Origin: Spirochaeta sp.
GTDB lineage: Bacteria; Spirochaetota; Spirochaetia; DSM-2461
Assembly (NCBI GenBank): GCA_030635565.1
Contig: DAOVYP010000016.1
Coordinates: forward strand, 1 to 15,513
Direction: 5' to 3'
DNA length: 15,513 nucleotides
Shown: positions 13,585 to 15,513 of the stretch, one piece after another
Layout: every line of letters begins with the position of its first letter
How positions within the stretch are numbered: position 1 is the stretch's first letter
Position numbers and translations under genes: made by a program
The notes under the pieces: generated by a model
The model's input: only the letters and a program-made list of their open reading frames with translations
What the model was told of the DNA's origin: nothing
The model's database searches: none

Positions 13585-15435
13585 TTACTGATCTCCTGTT
13601 GGAAAGAGGTTCAGGAAACACTGAGCTTCGGTATCAACCAGCCCTTTATCGGTTATTTTCACCCTGGGGATCACCGGCAGAGCCACTGCAGCGATGTGCA
13701 TTACCGGGTTATCGGCCCGGATTCCCGCTTTACGCAATATCCCGTTCATCCGTTCCACTTCCGGGATGAGTTCCTCCGCCGGAAGCCGGGACATTAATCC
13801 CGCCACCGGCAATGCCAGTGACTCCAGTTCGTCCCCCCGGGCGAAAGCCGTACCTCCACCGATCCGTATGATTTCTTCAACGGCCCGGAGGGCATCAGCG
13901 GTGTTTGTATAAACCAGGGCCAGGTTGTGGGAATCATGGCAGACCGTTCCGGCGACGGCACCTTCAGGCAGATGGAAGTTGCTGATAAGACCCACGGAGA
14001 AATTCGGGTTGTTCTCGTGCCGGTTGAAAATCGCGATGAAATTCAGGTTGGGGCGGCCTTCCAGGGAAACAAAACCGCCTTTCACCCGAACTTTTTCCAC
14101 AACAGGCTCGGTGAGAGCCGTCTGCCCGCTCAGGTGCCGTATCACCCGGATATCCACCTCGCCTTCTTCGACCGGCGCCCTGATGCGCAGCTTGTCTTCG
14201 GAGAAGTTTTCAAGATGAACCGTGTTCTCCGATTCGACATCCCTTTCAACATCTCTGATGGAAGAGTTAACCCGTAAAGTGGCGGCCGGCAGAACCCCGG
14301 TGAGAAGCTTCCCTGATGAGGCCACCAAGTCCCCTTCGAAGAATACTTCATGAACTTTAAAATCCTTCAGATTGTTCACAAGGTTGATATTCGCCGCATA
14401 TCCCGGGGCGATGGCGCCCAGACGATTAAGACCGTAAGCCATGGACGTATTGATGGTAATGGCCCGGATTGCCTCGATCGGATCCAGACCTGCCGCAACC
14501 GCGGATCTGAGGCAGTCGTCCATGTGTCCCGAATGTCTGATTTCCGCCGGATGCCGGTCATCTGTGCATAATGTAAGATTTCTCGGGGACTTCAGGCCTT
14601 CCAGGCCGCCGACGATTGAGGCGATATCCCGGGTGAAGGAACTGTCCCGGGCGTCGACGGTCATTCCGGCACGAACGGCGGACAGGGCTTCCGTTCCGGT
14701 CATGAATTCATGGTTGGAATGAGGACCACCGCAGAGATATCCGGCCAGTTCCCGGGGGTTATCGCCGAAAAAGTGACCTTGAATGAAGACTTCCTCTTCG
14801 ATGGCCAGGTCCAGTATTTCCGATATCCGTTCGGAACCGGATAGAACCCCCTTGTAATCCATCACCTCGGCAACACCCAGGACGCCGTCCATCTTCAGCA
14901 TCAACGCCATCTCATCCCGGCCGAATACCGCACCCGAACTTTCCAGCTCCGGCACCGCCGGTACACAGGAGGGTGCCAGGGCGAACTGGTACATGGGGAG
15001 GTTTCGTCCGGCTTCCAGCATGTATGCCACTCCCCGGATTCCCATTACATTGGCGATTTCATGGGGATCGGTTACGACAGTTGTCGTTCCCCTTGGAATG
15101 ACGAGTCCGGCGAAATTCCCCGGTGTGAGCATGCTGCTCTCGATATGAACATGGGAGTCGATGAACCCGGGAACCGCCAGGGCGCCTTTCCCATCGAAGA
15201 CCGATACTGCTGCGGGAAAAGGTGACTCCCCGAGCTGCTCCCCCCGGTCGGTATCACCGACATCGTCGACGAATGCAACAAATCCTCCGCTTATCCCGAT
15301 TTCCACCGGATATATCTCGCCGGAAAATACATTCACCAGGCGGATATTCTTTATCAGATTATCAAAAGGGCGGCGTCCCATGGCGGCATCCACGAGTTGA
15401 CGCCGCTCCGCCGGGGTCGGCTTCTTCACAGTCAC
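13585..15435 (-). CDS. ade: Adenine deaminase (AdeC-type amidohydrolase)
   Basis: A 616-residue metal-dependent amidohydrolase, somewhat longer than the usual 560-600. Adenine deaminase converts adenine to hypoxanthine plus ammonia. Visible motifs are IDSHVHIESSM (92-102, H95 and H97), TDPHEIANV (122-130), APSCVPA (154-160), GVAEVMD (187-193), GH (220-221), CTDDRHP (290-296) and a C-terminal domain with LPVAGLMS and LPVIP followed by TDKGLVD. The stretch after GH reads FFGDNPRELAGY and later SNHE, where many AdeC proteins have a GHAP..L..Y / SDHE pattern, so this may be a divergent branch. The GTG at 15435 is the furthest supported start; a second in-frame GTG lies two codons later and the ribosome site is weak. 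It lies upstream of bmpA in the same direction, so salvage and import appear linked. Confidence 0.9.
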   Translation of the reverse strand: MTVKKPTPAERRQLVDAAMGRRPFDNLIKNIRLVNVFSGEIYPVEIGISGGFVAFVDDVGDTDRGEQLGESPFPAAVSVFDGKGALAVPGFIDSHVHIESSMLTPGNFAGLVIPRGTTTVVTDPHEIANVMGIRGVAYMLEAGRNLPMYQFALAPSCVPAVPELESSGAVFGRDEMALMLKMDGVLGVAEVMDYKGVLSGSERISEILDLAIEEEVFIQGHFFGDNPRELAGYLCGGPHSNHEFMTGTEALSAVRAGMTVDARDSSFTRDIASIVGGLEGLKSPRNLTLCTDDRHPAEIRHSGHMDDCLRSAVAAGLDPIEAIRAITINTSMAYGLNRLGAIAPGYAANINLVNNLKDFKVHEVFFEGDLVASSGKLLTGVLPAATLRVNSSIRDVERDVESENTVHLENFSEDKLRIRAPVEEGEVDIRVIRHLSGQTALTEPVVEKVRVKGGFVSLEGRPNLNFIAIFNRHENNPNFSVGLISNFHLPEGAVAGTVCHDSHNLALVYTNTADALRAVEEIIRIGGGTAFARGDELESLALPVAGLMSRLPAEELIPEVERMNGILRKAGIRADNPVMHIAAVALPVIPRVKITDKGLVDTEAQCFLNLFPTGDQ

Positions 15436-15442
15436 TTGGCTA

Positions 15443-15513
15443 TCACCCGCTGGATTCGGCGGTCAGCCAGTCCATGAGATTGCACCAGAAGCGATTGTAA
15501 TGCTTCCACTCCA
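15443..15513 (-). CDS. C-terminal end of an unidentified protein (cut by window edge)
   Basis: The last 22 codons of a frame that enters from the right edge and stops with TGA seven bases before the adenine deaminase start. The tail (EWKHYNRFWCNLMDWL, then TAESSG) is rich in aromatics, and its codons mostly end in G or C, like the neighbouring genes. Another open frame covering 15432-15512 would stop by overlapping the deaminase GTG (GTGA), but its codons end in G/C less often, so I prefer this frame. Function cannot be assigned. Confidence 0.45.
   Translation of the reverse strand, partial: EWKHYNRFWCNLMDWLTAESSG

Noticed and set aside
15432..15512. Alternative frame for the gene upstream of adenine deaminase, ending in a GTGA overlap
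   Set aside because: Its codons end in G/C less often than those of the neighbouring genes; the frame stopping at 15443 fits better, though the case is not closed.

Overview
The window comes from a moderately GC-rich bacterium with densely packed genes. It is almost entirely about taking up and breaking down nucleosides and purines. A BmpA-type lipoprotein with a nucleoside ABC importer, together with adenine deaminase and a PrsW-like protein, would fit a free-living spirochaete. These families also occur in Firmicutes and others, so the taxonomy is a guess from gene content.

Layout. (1) At 1-480 on the minus strand is the 5' part of a PrsW-like intramembrane protease, starting with GTG. It is preceded by a leader (about 550-667) that can fold into alternative hairpins, one of them terminator-like. 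(2) At 780-2372 on the plus strand is an exported UshA-type 5'-nucleotidase, followed by a long hairpin. (3) At 2511-3155 on the plus strand is a compact, AT-rich ribbon-helix-helix antitoxin / PIN toxin pair. It has a promoter with a palindrome inside its spacer and looks horizontally acquired. (4) deoD (3213-3914, minus) diverges from an M20 amidohydrolase (3966-5159, plus) across only 51 bases. (5) The 308-base gap 5160-5467 holds no gene. It contains a 155-base element with 16-base inverted ends plus two flanking hairpins. (6) From 15513 down to 5468 is one long minus-strand run: the tail of an unknown gene, adenine deaminase, BmpA lipoprotein, ABC ATPase, two permeases, two tandem nucleoside hydrolases and a MTA/SAH-deaminase-like amidohydrolase. 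Most junctions overlap or are nearly touching. The exceptions are the 91-base gap before bmpA, which carries a good sigma-70-type promoter, and the 77-base gap after bmpA, which carries an intrinsic terminator.

How the genes fit together (inference from families). The exported nucleotidase dephosphorylates external nucleotides, and the lipoprotein captures the nucleosides. The ATPase and two permeases import them. The two hydrolases (one with a RihC-like and one with a RihA-like active-site motif) and DeoD release the bases. Adenine deaminase turns adenine into hypoxanthine, and the second deaminase-like enzyme probably acts on a related compound. The M20 enzyme and the toxin-antitoxin pair have no obvious place in this pathway.

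The least explained signals are the inverted-repeat element at 5260-5414, the switch-like leader at 550-667, and two amidohydrolases with altered signature motifs. No purine riboswitch was recognised.
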